A DNA stretch of 64,000 nucleotides from Promicromonospora sp. Populi (GCF_041081105.1 NZ_CP163528.1:3286001-3350000), one strand, 5' to 3'. Positions 39,992-48,187 are shown, counted from the first letter of the stretch. Program-made: numbers and translations. Notes: generated by a model not told the origin, from the sequence alone.

Positions 39992-41182
39992 ATGACTGCC
40001 ACCACGAGCCATGTGCAGCCCGAGCTGCCCGACGACGCCGCGACCGAGAACGGTGCTGTCCTGCTGGACCAGGTCCGTTCTGCCCTGTCCCGGTACGTGA
40101 TCCTCCCGGACGAGCACGCCATGACCGGTGTCGTCCTGTGGATCGCCGCTACGCACGCCATGCCGGCATGGACCCACGCCACCCGCCTGGTCATCTGGGC
40201 GCCGGAGAAGGCGTGCGGCAAGTCCCGCCTGATGCAGCTCATCCGGGCCATGTGCCACCGCGAGCTGATGGCGATCAACGTCTCGTCGTCGGCGATGTAC
40301 CGGGCGATCTCCGGTGCTGAGTCCGACCCGCCCACCGTGCTGCTGGACGAGGCAGACACCGTGTTCGGCGCCAAGGCCGCCGGAGACGAGGACCTGCGCG
40401 GTCTGCTGAACGGCGGGTTCGAGCGCGGCGCGTACACGCTGCGCTACAACGCCGCCCGCGACGACGTCGACAAGCTCTCCACGTTCGCCATGGCCGCCCT
40501 GGCAGGCATCGGCCGGATGCCCGACACCATCGAGGACCGGGCCGTGCTGATCAGCATGCGCCGCCGCAAGCCCGGCGAGGAAGTCGCCCCCTACCGCAAG
40601 CGCCGCGACGGCGCACCCCTCGACCGGCTCCGTGTGCGACTGAACCGGTGGGTCCGGGCCAACATGCAGACCCTGGAGCTGGCCGTTCCCCCGATGCCGG
40701 TCGAGGACCGTCCCGCCGACCTGTGGGAACCCCTGGTCGCTGTCGCGGACCTCGCCGGCGGTGACTGGCCCGAGAAGGCACGCCGGGCCGCCGTCAAGCT
40801 CACCCAGGCCCGCGACGACTCCGCCAAGGCATCCCTGACCACACAACTCCTAAGGGACATCCGTACCGCGTTCGGCGACGCGGACGCCCTGCCGTCCGTC
40901 GCGCTGCTGGGCCGCCTCACCGCCAACGAGGAAGCGCCGTGGGCGACCTACGGACCCAAGGGCCTGTCCACGCACAAACTCGGCGCCCTGCTGCGCGAGT
41001 ACGCCATCGGGGCCGGCGTCCTGAACCTGCCCACAGGGCAGGCCCGGGGCTACCTGCGGTCCGACTTCGAGGACGCCTGGGGCCGCTACTGCCCCGAGAC
41101 GCCGGTACCCGATCAGGGGACCCAAGTGTCAGAAGTGTCAAAGCGTCAACCGACCAACGAAAGCGCAGGTCAGACCCCATAA
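39992..41182 (+). CDS. DUF3631-type P-loop ATPase, probable replication initiator
   Basis: A 396-residue protein with a DUF3631-like AAA core. Walker A is IWAPEKACGKSRLM (residues 68-81) and Walker B TVLLDEADTVF (115-125), followed by GLLNGGFERGAYTLRYN and TIEDRAVLISMRRRKPGE. In integrative elements and phages of actinobacteria this domain is found in replication proteins. Here an array of iterons begins in the last codons of the gene and continues downstream, the layout of an initiator beside its origin. It starts at ATG 39992 behind GAAAGGACACACG. The initiator role is an inference from domain and context. Confidence 0.8.
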   Translation: MTATTSHVQPELPDDAATENGAVLLDQVRSALSRYVILPDEHAMTGVVLWIAATHAMPAWTHATRLVIWAPEKACGKSRLMQLIRAMCHRELMAINVSSSAMYRAISGAESDPPTVLLDEADTVFGAKAAGDEDLRGLLNGGFERGAYTLRYNAARDDVDKLSTFAMAALAGIGRMPDTIEDRAVLISMRRRKPGEEVAPYRKRRDGAPLDRLRVRLNRWVRANMQTLELAVPPMPVEDRPADLWEPLVAVADLAGGDWPEKARRAAVKLTQARDDSAKASLTTQLLRDIRTAFGDADALPSVALLGRLTANEEAPWATYGPKGLSTHKLGALLREYAIGAGVLNLPTGQARGYLRSDFEDAWGRYCPETPVPDQGTQVSEVSKRQPTNESAGQTP

Positions 41183-41342
41183 ATCAGCCTGACACTTCGC
41201 CTCGACCTATGTGTCAGCGAAGTGTCAGCGCCCGACCGCTGACACTTCGCTGACACTTCAAAATCTCAAAGTGTCAGCCCAAAAAACACCGCCTGACCTG
41301 GGCGGACACCTGCCCGCTGACACTTTGACACTTCTGACACTT
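41124..41342. repeat. Iteron array (candidate replication origin)
   Basis: Ten exact copies of TGACACTT or its complement AAGTGTCA, plus one near-copy, between 41124 and 41342, the first two inside the end of the ATPase gene. Four of them sit in a perfect inverted repeat with 19-bp arms (41211-41229 and 41238-41256). The spacer is AT-richer than its surroundings. It fits initiator binding sites between rep and xis. Confidence 0.75.
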
Positions 41343-41388
41343 ACCCCTGCCCAAAGTCGCTAGTGCAGTGCCGCGAAAGGAACCAACG

Positions 41389-41604
41389 ATGAGCACCGAC
41401 ACGCTCCCGACGCCCCTCAAGAAGAGACTGATGACGCCCGAGGAACTCGCCGACTATCTCAGCGTGACGCTCCACTGCGTCTACGCCTGGTCCAGCCGCG
41501 GGGGCGGTCCCCGCGTGCTGCGCGTCGGCGGTCGACTGCGGTATCGCGAGACCGACGTCGAGGCCTGGCTAGACAGCGTCGGCGACGAGCGGAAGGCCGG
41601 CTGA
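41389..41604 (+). CDS. xis: Excisionase (helix-turn-helix, MerR-like)
   Basis: A 71-residue protein with one helix-turn-helix: LMTPEELADYLSVTLHCVYA, then GPRVLRVGGRLRYRETDVEAWL, the Xis/HTH_17 pattern. It would bend DNA at the attachment sites and direct the integrase towards excision. It overlaps the integrase start (TGATG), as in most actinobacterial xis-int pairs, and is preceded by the iteron region. ATG 41389 follows GAAAGGAACC. Confidence 0.88.
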   Translation: MSTDTLPTPLKKRLMTPEELADYLSVTLHCVYAWSSRGGGPRVLRVGGRLRYRETDVEAWLDSVGDERKAG

Positions 41605-42860
41605 TGGGCCGGGGCCGTCCGCCACTGGAGCCCGGACGCTGGGGCGAGATCAACCCGAAAGAGGTCCGTCCCGGCGTGTGGCGCGCACGCACCAAGTACC
41701 GCGCGTTTACTGGCGCCACCAGCGAGCCCGAAGCGTTCGGTAAGTCCAGGGGCGCCGCGAAGCGAAAGCTGGAAGACAAGCTGCACGCGATGTCCGGCAC
41801 CGGCGCCGCCGATGGCGTTGTGCCCATCACGAGCACGACGAAAATGACCGACGCAATCGATGAATGGGTTCGTGAGCGCAAACAGGAGGGGGAAGACGGC
41901 ATCACGTCTCAGTCGCTCATCACGTACGGGAGCACGATCAAGAACCACGTACGCCCCGGGCTCGGAAAACTGCGGGTGCGCGAGGTCACCCCGGTAGCCG
42001 TGAACCGACTACTCGCAGCGCTCCACGCCGCCGGGAAGTACGACACTGCACGCCAGGCAAACAACGTCCTGACACAGATCATGGGTATGTGCGTGCGGTA
42101 TGGCGCCATCGCAACGAACCCTGTCCGCGACGCCGCGCCGGTACGCAAACCTCGCCGGCGCAAAGAGATCCGCACACTGTCGCTGGATGAGGTCGCCATC
42201 CTCAGGAAGGCGGTGCGCGTCTGGGAGGATCGTCCAGCGAAGCGGGGCGTACGGAACGTCACGCTCCTACCCGAAATCGTGGACACGATGCTCGGCACCG
42301 GGCTCCGGATCGGTGAGGTTCTCGCTCTCCGCGAGGAAGACCTGGACCTCCACAGCGAGGCTCCAACGCTGACCGTCAACGGGACCGTCGTTCGCGCCGA
42401 GGTGCCCGACGCAAACGGGGATCCCAAGAGGCGACTCATTCGGCAGACGAAGCCCAAGACCGATTCCTCGGTTCACACGGTGACCCTTCCCGGGTTCGTC
42501 GTCGCCGCAATACGGACCGCTCTGGACCTCGCGCTCGACGGCGGCCCGGACGGTCTGCTGTTCCCGTCGACTGCGGGGACGGTGCGCTCGCCAGGCCGGG
42601 TGCGCGAGCAACTGAAGCAAGCGCTGCACGGTACGGGCGTGACCGTGCGTCCGCATGACTTCCGCCGGACGGTCGCTGACCACCTTGACGAGGAAGTCGA
42701 CACGAAGACCGCCGCCGCCCAGCTCGGGCACTCATCGGAGGCGACGACGCTGCGGCACTACGTGCGGCGGAAGAACATCGCACCCGATGTTCGGACGGTT
42801 CTCGACATGCTCATCGCGGGTACGACGGACAGCCCTGCCGAGGAAAAAAGCGGGAATTAG
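41604..42860 (+). CDS. int: Tyrosine site-specific integrase
   Basis: A 418-residue tyrosine recombinase. It has an N-terminal arm-binding segment, a SAM-like core-binding domain (residues about 75-155, SLITYGSTIKNHVRPGLGKL) and a catalytic domain with TGLRIGEVLALR (Arg about 235), HDFRRTVADHL (His/Arg about 350-353), LGHSSEATTLRHYV (His about 375, Tyr about 385). It integrates the element into the 3' end of tRNA-Ser, whose gene lies 78 bp downstream. It is coupled to xis. Confidence 0.95.
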   Translation: MGRGRPPLEPGRWGEINPKEVRPGVWRARTKYRAFTGATSEPEAFGKSRGAAKRKLEDKLHAMSGTGAADGVVPITSTTKMTDAIDEWVRERKQEGEDGITSQSLITYGSTIKNHVRPGLGKLRVREVTPVAVNRLLAALHAAGKYDTARQANNVLTQIMGMCVRYGAIATNPVRDAAPVRKPRRRKEIRTLSLDEVAILRKAVRVWEDRPAKRGVRNVTLLPEIVDTMLGTGLRIGEVLALREEDLDLHSEAPTLTVNGTVVRAEVPDANGDPKRRLIRQTKPKTDSSVHTVTLPGFVVAAIRTALDLALDGGPDGLLFPSTAGTVRSPGRVREQLKQALHGTGVTVRPHDFRRTVADHLDEEVDTKTAAAQLGHSSEATTLRHYVRRKNIAPDVRTVLDMLIAGTTDSPAEEKSGN

Positions 42861-42878
42861 GCGGGAGCAGCGGTAGAA

Positions 42879-42924
42879 AAACTGAGCCCCTGACCAGCGT
42901 TTGCGCTGGTCAGGGGCTCAGTTT
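42879..42924. terminator. Bidirectional 21-bp hairpin supplied by the element
   Basis: Perfect 21-base arms (42879-42899 and 42904-42924) around a TTTG loop, with A and T runs at the two ends so it can stop both int (plus) and tRNA-Ser (minus). It replaces the hairpin at 25083-25124 that the insertion displaced. Confidence 0.88.
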
Positions 42925-42934
42925 GTCACTCTGG

Positions 42935-42950
42935 GTGCGGTAGCGGTGGG
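42935..42950 (+). other. attR (16-bp direct repeat)
   Basis: GTGCGGTAGCGGTGGG, identical to 25128-25143. It forms the 3' acceptor end of tRNA-Ser and four bases beyond, so integration restores the tRNA exactly. Confidence 0.88.
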
Positions 42951-43024
42951 ATTTGAACCCACGGTGGACTTTCACCCACACACGCTTTCGAGGCGTGCTC
43001 CTTAGGCCGCTCGGACACGCTACC
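42938..43024 (-). tRNA. tRNA-Ser (anticodon CGA)
   Basis: Complete type II tRNA: acceptor arms GGTAGCG/CGCTACC, a D-arm region TCCGAGCGGCC, anticodon stem CACGC/GCGTG around loop CTCGAAA (anticodon CGA, reads UCG), a long variable arm, and T stem GTGGG/CCCAC around TTCAAAT. The CCA end is not fully encoded (GCAC follows). It is the integration target of the element. Confidence 0.97.
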
Positions 43025-43197
43025 TATGCCCGCCGCATCAGCAGCGGGCCGTAGCAGGATACCTGGTCGAAGCCAGGTTCCACGAATCGGTTGCGCCGCG
43101 CCTGCCACGCCGCGGCGGGCGTCTCACTCGGCCCGTTATTGTCCGACGACGTGACCGGCGTCGTCGGGCGTCCAGGGCGCAACCGTAGAGTAGGTAC

Positions 43198-43959
43198 ATG
43201 CCGACGCCCGCTCACAAAGAGCCCCTTCTCGAGGTCGCGGCAGAGCCGCCGGGGGCCGGACCGTCAGAGCCGTCAGCGCCGTCAGAGGCCGAACCGGCGG
43301 AGGCCAGGGCCGGCGACCTTGTCGAGCGCACGGCGGCCGCGATCCGCTCGTGGATCATCACGGGGACGGCGCAGCCCGGCGAACGACTCTCGGAGAAGGC
43401 GGTCGCCGAAACCCTCGACGTCTCGCGCAACACGCTTCGCGAGGCGTTTCGCGTGCTGACGCACGAGAACCTGCTCGTGCGGCGCCCGCATGCCGGGGTC
43501 ATGGTCGCCGTGCCCACGCTCGCGTCCATCCTCGACATCTATCGTGTGCGCCGGATGATCGAGGGGCAGGCCCTCCGGGGAGCACTGCCGGGCCACCCGG
43601 CGACCGCGATCATGGGCGAGGCGGTCGCGAGCGCGGAGCGGGCACGCGACAAGAAGGACTGGCGCGCGGCCGGAACGGCCAACATGGAGTTCCATCGCGG
43701 CATCGTCGCGCTCTGCGACAGCGCGCACCTGGACCGGCTCTACGCCACGGTCTCGGCCGAGCTTCGCCTCGCGTTCGGCCTGCTCGCGAACCCGGAGTAC
43801 CTGCACGCCCCCTATGTGGCGCGCAACGCCCGAATCCTGGAGATGACCCTCGCCGGGGAGAGCGCGGCGGCCGCGGCGGAGCTGGACGACTACCTCGTCC
43901 AGTCGGAGCGTACGGTCGCTGCCGCCTACTCCCGGCGCGCCTCGCACGAACAAGCCTGA
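43198..43959 (+). CDS. GntR-family regulator, FadR (FCD) subfamily
   Basis: A 253-residue regulator. After a disordered Pro/Glu/Ala-rich N-terminus of about 40 residues comes the winged helix (IRSWIITGTAQPGERLSEKA, then VSRNTLREAFRVLTHENLL). The helical FCD ligand domain follows, with NMEFHRGIVALCDSAHLDRL and VARNARILEMTLAGESAAA supplying metal/ligand His and Asp residues. FCD regulators respond to organic acids or acyl-CoA. A TTGTTCAACAA palindrome 1 kb away matches the subfamily operator form. The target is unknown. Confidence 0.9.
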   Translation: MPTPAHKEPLLEVAAEPPGAGPSEPSAPSEAEPAEARAGDLVERTAAAIRSWIITGTAQPGERLSEKAVAETLDVSRNTLREAFRVLTHENLLVRRPHAGVMVAVPTLASILDIYRVRRMIEGQALRGALPGHPATAIMGEAVASAERARDKKDWRAAGTANMEFHRGIVALCDSAHLDRLYATVSAELRLAFGLLANPEYLHAPYVARNARILEMTLAGESAAAAAELDDYLVQSERTVAAAYSRRASHEQA

Positions 43960-43968
43960 CGCACCGGC

Positions 43969-44571
43969 TCACCGCACCGGCAGCGTCGTCAGCAGCTCGT
44001 CGAGCTGCGCCCTCGTGGTGGCGACGTACCCGCCGCGCAGGCGCATGGCCGCGTCCCAGACCTCCCGCTCCCCCGACGACTGCCGCTCCAGCACGCTCAT
44101 GTTCTCGGTGAGGTCGAGGCGCCGGTTGAATCCCTGGACCGTGTCGCGCCACCGGTGCAGCCCCGTCACGAGCACGGTGTCCCGGCGCCGGTCCAGCGCG
44201 CCCGAGACGAGCGCGGCGTCGACCGCCGAGACCGCGAGCCGCGCGAAGACGGCGCGCGGGCGGTCGTCCGCGGTCCGCGCAAACTCGTTGTCCGCGAGGA
44301 CCGCGCGGTTCCGCTCCAGCTCGCGCCGGACCGCGGCCAGCACCTGGGCATGCCGCTCCGCCTCGCTGCTCAAGCGCTCGACGATGAGCCCGGTCATCCC
44401 CGCCACGAGCGTCAGCGAGTTGACCGCCGGCTCCCAGCGCGGCTCGCCGGGAAGCACAAACCAGAGGACGCCGAGCACGAACGCGGTGGCCAGCAGCACA
44501 TAGGTGACTGTGGCCACAGTGGCACGCGCGACTGTGACGTGGCGCTCCACCACCCAGCCCAGGCCGGGCAC
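43969..44571 (-). CDS. Two-helix membrane protein, paralogue of 51357-51995
   Basis: A 200-residue protein of unknown family. The N-terminus has two adjacent transmembrane helices (TYVLLATAFVLGVLWFVLP and VNSLTLVAGMTGLIVER), then a charged coiled helix (SEAERHAQVLAAVRRELERN) and a helical C-terminal domain with SAVDAALVSGAL and GLHRWRDTVQGFNRRLDLTE. Nearly every landmark recurs in the protein at 51357-51995 (WEP-VNSLTL-AG-TGLIVER, LHRWR...QG-N-R-DLTE), so they are paralogues. It follows a small gene on the same strand with two bases between. GTG start. Function unknown. Confidence 0.75.
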   Translation of the reverse strand: MPGLGWVVERHVTVARATVATVTYVLLATAFVLGVLWFVLPGEPRWEPAVNSLTLVAGMTGLIVERLSSEAERHAQVLAAVRRELERNRAVLADNEFARTADDRPRAVFARLAVSAVDAALVSGALDRRRDTVLVTGLHRWRDTVQGFNRRLDLTENMSVLERQSSGEREVWDAAMRLRGGYVATTRAQLDELLTTLPVR

Positions 44572-44573
44572 GT

Positions 44574-44876
44574 TCAGGCCCAGATCGTGAACGGCCGGTC
44601 GTCCACCCGCGGGTCGGCGGCCTCCGGGCGGTCCACGAGGTAGGCGTGATCGCCCGGCCGGAGCACACCGGCGACGCGGTCCAGGGCGGCCGCGGCGTCG
44701 TCGGCGTCCGTGACCACGAGGTCCAGTTGCACCGAGATGATGCCGGGCCGAACCGGCTCCCGTGCCTGGTCAGACGACCCGGCGCCCCCTCGCGCCTTCC
44801 GCAGGAACAGGGGCACGGCCCGGGCCAGCACGCCGATCCGGCGCCCCACGGGCTGCTGCACTGTCGGTTCGGCCAT
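44574..44876 (-). CDS. Hypothetical protein upstream of the two-helix membrane protein
   Basis: A 100-residue protein. The N-terminal half is basic (VGRRIGVLARAVPLFLRKARG); the C-terminal half is acidic with IISVQLDLVVTDADDAAAALDRVAGVLRPGDHAYLVD, which looks like a small alpha/beta fold. It starts at ATG 44876 and is followed two bases after its stop by the membrane-protein gene, so the pair is one operon. No family is recognised. Confidence 0.6.
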   Translation of the reverse strand: MAEPTVQQPVGRRIGVLARAVPLFLRKARGGAGSSDQAREPVRPGIISVQLDLVVTDADDAAAALDRVAGVLRPGDHAYLVDRPEAADPRVDDRPFTIWA

Positions 44877-44954
44877 GTCGGTTCATCCTCCGGCGCGGGC
44901 GGGCAGGCTATCGCTGCACAACCAGGCTAGCGGCGTCCGACATAAGTATCTAGG

Positions 44955-44965
44955 TTGTTCAACAA
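44955..44965. promoter_or_regulatory. GntR/FadR-type operator candidate
   Basis: TTGTTCAACAA is a perfect palindrome around a central C and matches the FadR-subfamily form TNGTNNNACNA. It lies in the divergent gap between the 44876 gene (79 bp away) and the DUF4956 operon (150 bp away). The FCD-type GntR gene at 43198 is the nearest candidate binder. Confidence 0.5.
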
Positions 44966-45114
44966 TTTGGCGAAGAGTCGCGCTGGACCGGTCGACTTGC
45001 AGCCAGCCCGTCCAGGCGACTCCCAGCCAGTTCCAGGCTTGTCCCAGCGTCATCGCAGGGAGCAATCGGGTCCGTGCGTTTACCTCGTGTTCACCCGAAA
45101 ACCCCGGAGCACCG

Positions 45115-45756
45115 ATGAACCAGCTCATGCTCTACGCGGTCGACCTCGTCGCCGTCACCATCCTGACCTTCGCCCTGTACTTCCCCCGGCACCGCCGTCG
45201 CGACCTCGTCGTTGCGCTCCTCGGCGTCAACGTGGGCGTGCTCGCCGTGTCCGCCACGCTCTCCGCGAGCGCCGTCGCGGCCGGCCTGGGGCTCGGCCTG
45301 TTCGGCGTGCTGTCGATCATCCGGCTGCGCTCCTCGGAGCTGTCGCAGACCGAGGTCGCCTACTACTTCGCGTCGCTCGCACTCGGCCTGCTGGGTGGGC
45401 TCGGGACGAGCACCGGCTGGGTCGGGATCGCGGGCAGCGGCCTGATCCTGCTGGTCATGGCGCTGGGTGATCACTCGCGCTTGTTCGCCCGGCACCACAG
45501 CCAGCTGGTGGTGCTGGACCGTGCCATCACCGACCGGGACGATCTGGTCGGGCATCTGGAGCAGCTGCTGGGGGCGCGCGTTCACGCGGTCTCCGTGCAG
45601 CGCCTGGACCTTGTGAACGACTCGACCGTGGTGGACGTCCGCTACTCCGAGGCGCGCCGCCTGCCCATCGTGACCGACGACGGCACCGGTGCGCCGACCA
45701 CCCTGCACGAGGGGACCGTGGCCGGCGGACGCCCGGAGCTGGCGGCAGCACGATGA
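45115..45756 (+). CDS. DUF4956 membrane protein
   Basis: A 213-residue protein with four transmembrane helices (LYAVDLVAVTILTFALYF, VVALLGVNVGVLAVSATL, VAAGLGLGLFGVLSIIRLRS, YYFASLALGLLGGLG) and a cytoplasmic C-terminal ferredoxin-like segment. The RLRSSELSQTEVAYYF loop is the DUF4956 signature. DUF4956 genes are almost always paired with VTC-type polyphosphate polymerase-like genes, as here, where the stop overlaps the next start (ATGA). It is probably the membrane partner of the VTC protein. Start ATG 45115; the poor ribosome binding site leaves slight doubt. Confidence 0.88.
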   Translation: MNQLMLYAVDLVAVTILTFALYFPRHRRRDLVVALLGVNVGVLAVSATLSASAVAAGLGLGLFGVLSIIRLRSSELSQTEVAYYFASLALGLLGGLGTSTGWVGIAGSGLILLVMALGDHSRLFARHHSQLVVLDRAITDRDDLVGHLEQLLGARVHAVSVQRLDLVNDSTVVDVRYSEARRLPIVTDDGTGAPTTLHEGTVAGGRPELAAAR

Positions 45757-46592
45757 TCGATGCCCTCGACCCCGTCACGCTCGACGAGCTGAACGAAGTC
45801 GCCGCCCTGCAGACGCGCCGCGACCGCAAGTACGTGCTGACCCCGGACGAGCTCGACGACCTGCTGGCCGTGCTCCCGCCGGCCCGGGTGCTGGAGATCG
45901 ACGGTGCCCGCTCGTTCGCCTACGACTCCACCTACTTCGACACCCCTGACCTCGACGCCTATCGCCTTTCGGCGACGCGCCGCCGTCGTCGGTTCAAGGT
46001 CCGCACGCGGACCTATGTCGACACCGGGTCCTGCTTTGTCGAGGTGAAGACCCGTGCGGGCCGTGGCACCACGGTCAAGGAGCGGCAGCCGCACGACGAC
46101 GCCGACCACCTCGGCGTCGCCTCCACCTTCGTCTCGGCCCGTCTGGCCGACGCCGGCGCGCCGCCGGCGCCCACGCTCACCCCGACCCTGCGGTCGCGCT
46201 ACCGCCGCACCACCCTCCTGCTCGACGACGCCCGCGTCACCCTCGACACCGGCCTCGTCTGGGACCTGCTCATGCCGGGCAGCGCCGGGCCGCAGACCGG
46301 GCCGCACGCCGACCCGCACACCGCGTCGACCGTGCGCCGCAGCGCCGCGATCGGCGACCTCGTGGTGGTCGAGACCAAGACCGCGGACGGCTCCGGACCC
46401 TCGTCCGTGGACCGCCTGCTCTGGCGGGCCGGGCATCGGCCCGACCGCATCTCCAAGTACGCGACCGGGCTGGCCGTCCTGCTGCCCGAGCTGCCGGACG
46501 CGCCCTGGCGGCGCCTCGTCCGACGGCGGCTCGCGATGAGCCTGCCCATCCCCACGACCACTGACCTGACCAGCGAGAGGACTCCCTCATGA
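45753..46592 (+). CDS. VTC-domain (polyphosphate polymerase-like) protein
   Basis: A 279-residue soluble VTC domain. It forms a beta tunnel with paired basic residues: QTRRDRKYVLT, YDSTYFDTPDLDAY, RRRRFKVRTRTYVDTGSCFVEVKTRAG and, near the end, VVVETKTADGSG and RISKYATG. In yeast Vtc4 this tunnel makes polyphosphate from ATP. In bacteria the VTC-DUF4956 pairs are often with CotH or surface beta-helix proteins, and the reaction is not settled. Lys/Arg/Glu residues of the tunnel appear intact. It overlaps both neighbours, so it is part of a three-gene operon. Confidence 0.88.
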   Translation: MIDALDPVTLDELNEVAALQTRRDRKYVLTPDELDDLLAVLPPARVLEIDGARSFAYDSTYFDTPDLDAYRLSATRRRRRFKVRTRTYVDTGSCFVEVKTRAGRGTTVKERQPHDDADHLGVASTFVSARLADAGAPPAPTLTPTLRSRYRRTTLLLDDARVTLDTGLVWDLLMPGSAGPQTGPHADPHTASTVRRSAAIGDLVVVETKTADGSGPSSVDRLLWRAGHRPDRISKYATGLAVLLPELPDAPWRRLVRRRLAMSLPIPTTTDLTSERTPS

Positions 46593-48169
46593 AGATTCGC
46601 CGACCCCACCCCGTCCTGACCGCAACACTCTCCGGCGCCCTCGTGCTCGGCGTCCTCGCCGGGTGCAGCACGGCCGCCACCGAGTCCACGAGCGGAACGA
46701 GCACGACCACCACCACGACCACCTCCGACGTCGCGAGCACCGTTTCCGACGCCCTCGTCGGCAACGAGGACTACACCGCCCTCGCCGCCCTCGCCGACGA
46801 GACCTGGGACACCTCCACCGAGACCACCGTCTCGCTCGACGGCGACAGCGCTGCCGTCTCGGGGGACGGCGCCACCGCCGACGGCTCCACCGTCACCATC
46901 ACCGCCCCCGGCACGTACCGGATCAGCGGCACCCTGGACGACGGCCAGGTGGTCGTGAGCTCCGAAGCCGACGGCGTGGTGCGGCTCGTGCTCGACGGCG
47001 CCGACATCACCAGCTCGACCGGCTCCGCGATCGCGGTCACCCAGGCGGACGACGTGTCGGTCGTCCTGGCGGACGGATCGTCGAACAACCTCACCGACGC
47101 CACGACGTACGCGGACACCGGCGAGGATGCGCCCAATGCGGCCCTGTTCTCGTCCGACGCCATGGTGATCTCCGGCACGGGCTCGCTGAACGTCACCGGC
47201 CGTTCGAACGACGGCATCGCCTCCAAGGACGGCCTCGTGATCGCGGACGGCGACATCACCGTCACCGCGGTGGACGACGGCGTGCGCGGCAAGGACTACC
47301 TGGTCCTGACCGGCGGCACGGTCGACGTCGACGCGGAAGGCGACGGCCTGAAGGCGGACAACGAGGACGGGACCAACGAGGACGGCGAGACCGTCGGCTA
47401 CGCGGCGCTCCTCGGCGGAGAGGTGACCGTCGCGTCCGGCGACGACGGTGTGCACGCCGAGAGCGAGCTTGTGGTGGACGGCGCCGCGGTCACGGTCTCC
47501 GAGGCCGTCGAGGGCCTGGAGGCCGCGCACATCCTGGTCGCGGGCGGCACGGTAGACGTCACTTCGTCCGACGACGGCTTCAACGCGGCGGGCGGCACGA
47601 GCACGACGTCGGACGAGGCCGCGACGTCGGACGCCACCGACGAGGCTCCCACCGAGGCCGAGGCGCCGCAGGGCGGCGGTATGCCGGGCGAAGCCGCGGG
47701 CGACTTCTCGCTCGTGATCACGGGTGGCGACGTGACGGTCGACGCCGGGGGCGACGGCCTGGACTCGAACGGGACGCTGACCGTCTCGGGCGGTGACGTG
47801 ACGGTGTTCGGCCCGACAAGCGCGGGCAACGGCACCCTCGACAGCGCTGGCGCGCTCACGGTGGACGGCGGCACGCTGCTCGCGATCGGGACGTCGAGCA
47901 TGCTGCAGACGCCGGGCGACGGCTCAGAGGGCTGGGTCGCGGCGACCTTCGACACGCTGAGCGCGGGCACCGAGCTGACCGTGGTCGACGCGTCCGGGAC
48001 CGCGGTCGCCACGGTGACGCTGGCCAAGGACACCCAGTCGGTGGTCCTGGCTTCGCCCGACGTGACCGCGGGCGAGGAGTACACCATCCAGGCGGGCGGC
48101 GCAGACGTCGCGACCGTGACGGCGGGCGAGGCGCCGGCGAGCACCGGTATGGGTGGCGGGCGGCCCTGA
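46589..48169 (+). CDS. Carbohydrate-binding (DUF4353/Cthe_2159-like) lipoprotein
   Basis: A 526-residue secreted lipoprotein. The signal peptide ends in LGVLAGCS (lipobox Cys about residue 26), followed by a Ser/Thr linker. The rest is a parallel beta-helix of the Cthe_2159/DUF4353 type, with repeated turns SNDGIASKDGLVI, VDDGVRGKDYLVLTGG, EGDGLKADNEDG and GGDGLDSNGTL that bind calcium and acidic polysaccharide in the characterised homologue. A Gly/Met-rich low-complexity insert (QGGGMPGEAAG) lies near residue 365. It is coupled to the VTC gene and is probably the surface component of the operon. Confidence 0.88.
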   Translation: MKIRRPHPVLTATLSGALVLGVLAGCSTAATESTSGTSTTTTTTTSDVASTVSDALVGNEDYTALAALADETWDTSTETTVSLDGDSAAVSGDGATADGSTVTITAPGTYRISGTLDDGQVVVSSEADGVVRLVLDGADITSSTGSAIAVTQADDVSVVLADGSSNNLTDATTYADTGEDAPNAALFSSDAMVISGTGSLNVTGRSNDGIASKDGLVIADGDITVTAVDDGVRGKDYLVLTGGTVDVDAEGDGLKADNEDGTNEDGETVGYAALLGGEVTVASGDDGVHAESELVVDGAAVTVSEAVEGLEAAHILVAGGTVDVTSSDDGFNAAGGTSTTSDEAATSDATDEAPTEAEAPQGGGMPGEAAGDFSLVITGGDVTVDAGGDGLDSNGTLTVSGGDVTVFGPTSAGNGTLDSAGALTVDGGTLLAIGTSSMLQTPGDGSEGWVAATFDTLSAGTELTVVDASGTAVATVTLAKDTQSVVLASPDVTAGEEYTIQAGGADVATVTAGEAPASTGMGGGRP

Positions 48170-48187
48170 CCTGACCGTCTGACACTG

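Larger units (their letters stand above)
25128..42950 (+). mobile_element. AICE-like integrative and conjugative element in tRNA-Ser(CGA)
   Basis: A 17.8-kb element bounded by a 16-bp direct repeat, GTGCGGTAGCGGTGGG, at 25128-25143 and 42935-42950. The right copy covers the 3' end of tRNA-Ser. The order fits actinomycete integrative elements: variable cargo at the left, conjugation genes (TraB, SpdB-like), regulator (WhiB), replication ATPase with iterons, Xis and a tyrosine integrase next to the tRNA. The replication module is DUF3631-type rather than the RepSA rolling-circle type of pSAM2. Cargo comprises a lower-GC methyltransferase/MORC-ATPase module and a KDPG aldolase/GntR-kinase pair. 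All core genes are intact, so the element may still be active. Confidence 0.88.
42861..43197. other. Gene-poor stretch at the right junction
   Basis: A 337-bp stretch without protein genes. It holds the integrase/tRNA bidirectional terminator, the right attachment site, the tRNA-Ser gene and the promoter region of the GntR gene. Nothing else is visible. Confidence 0.85.
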
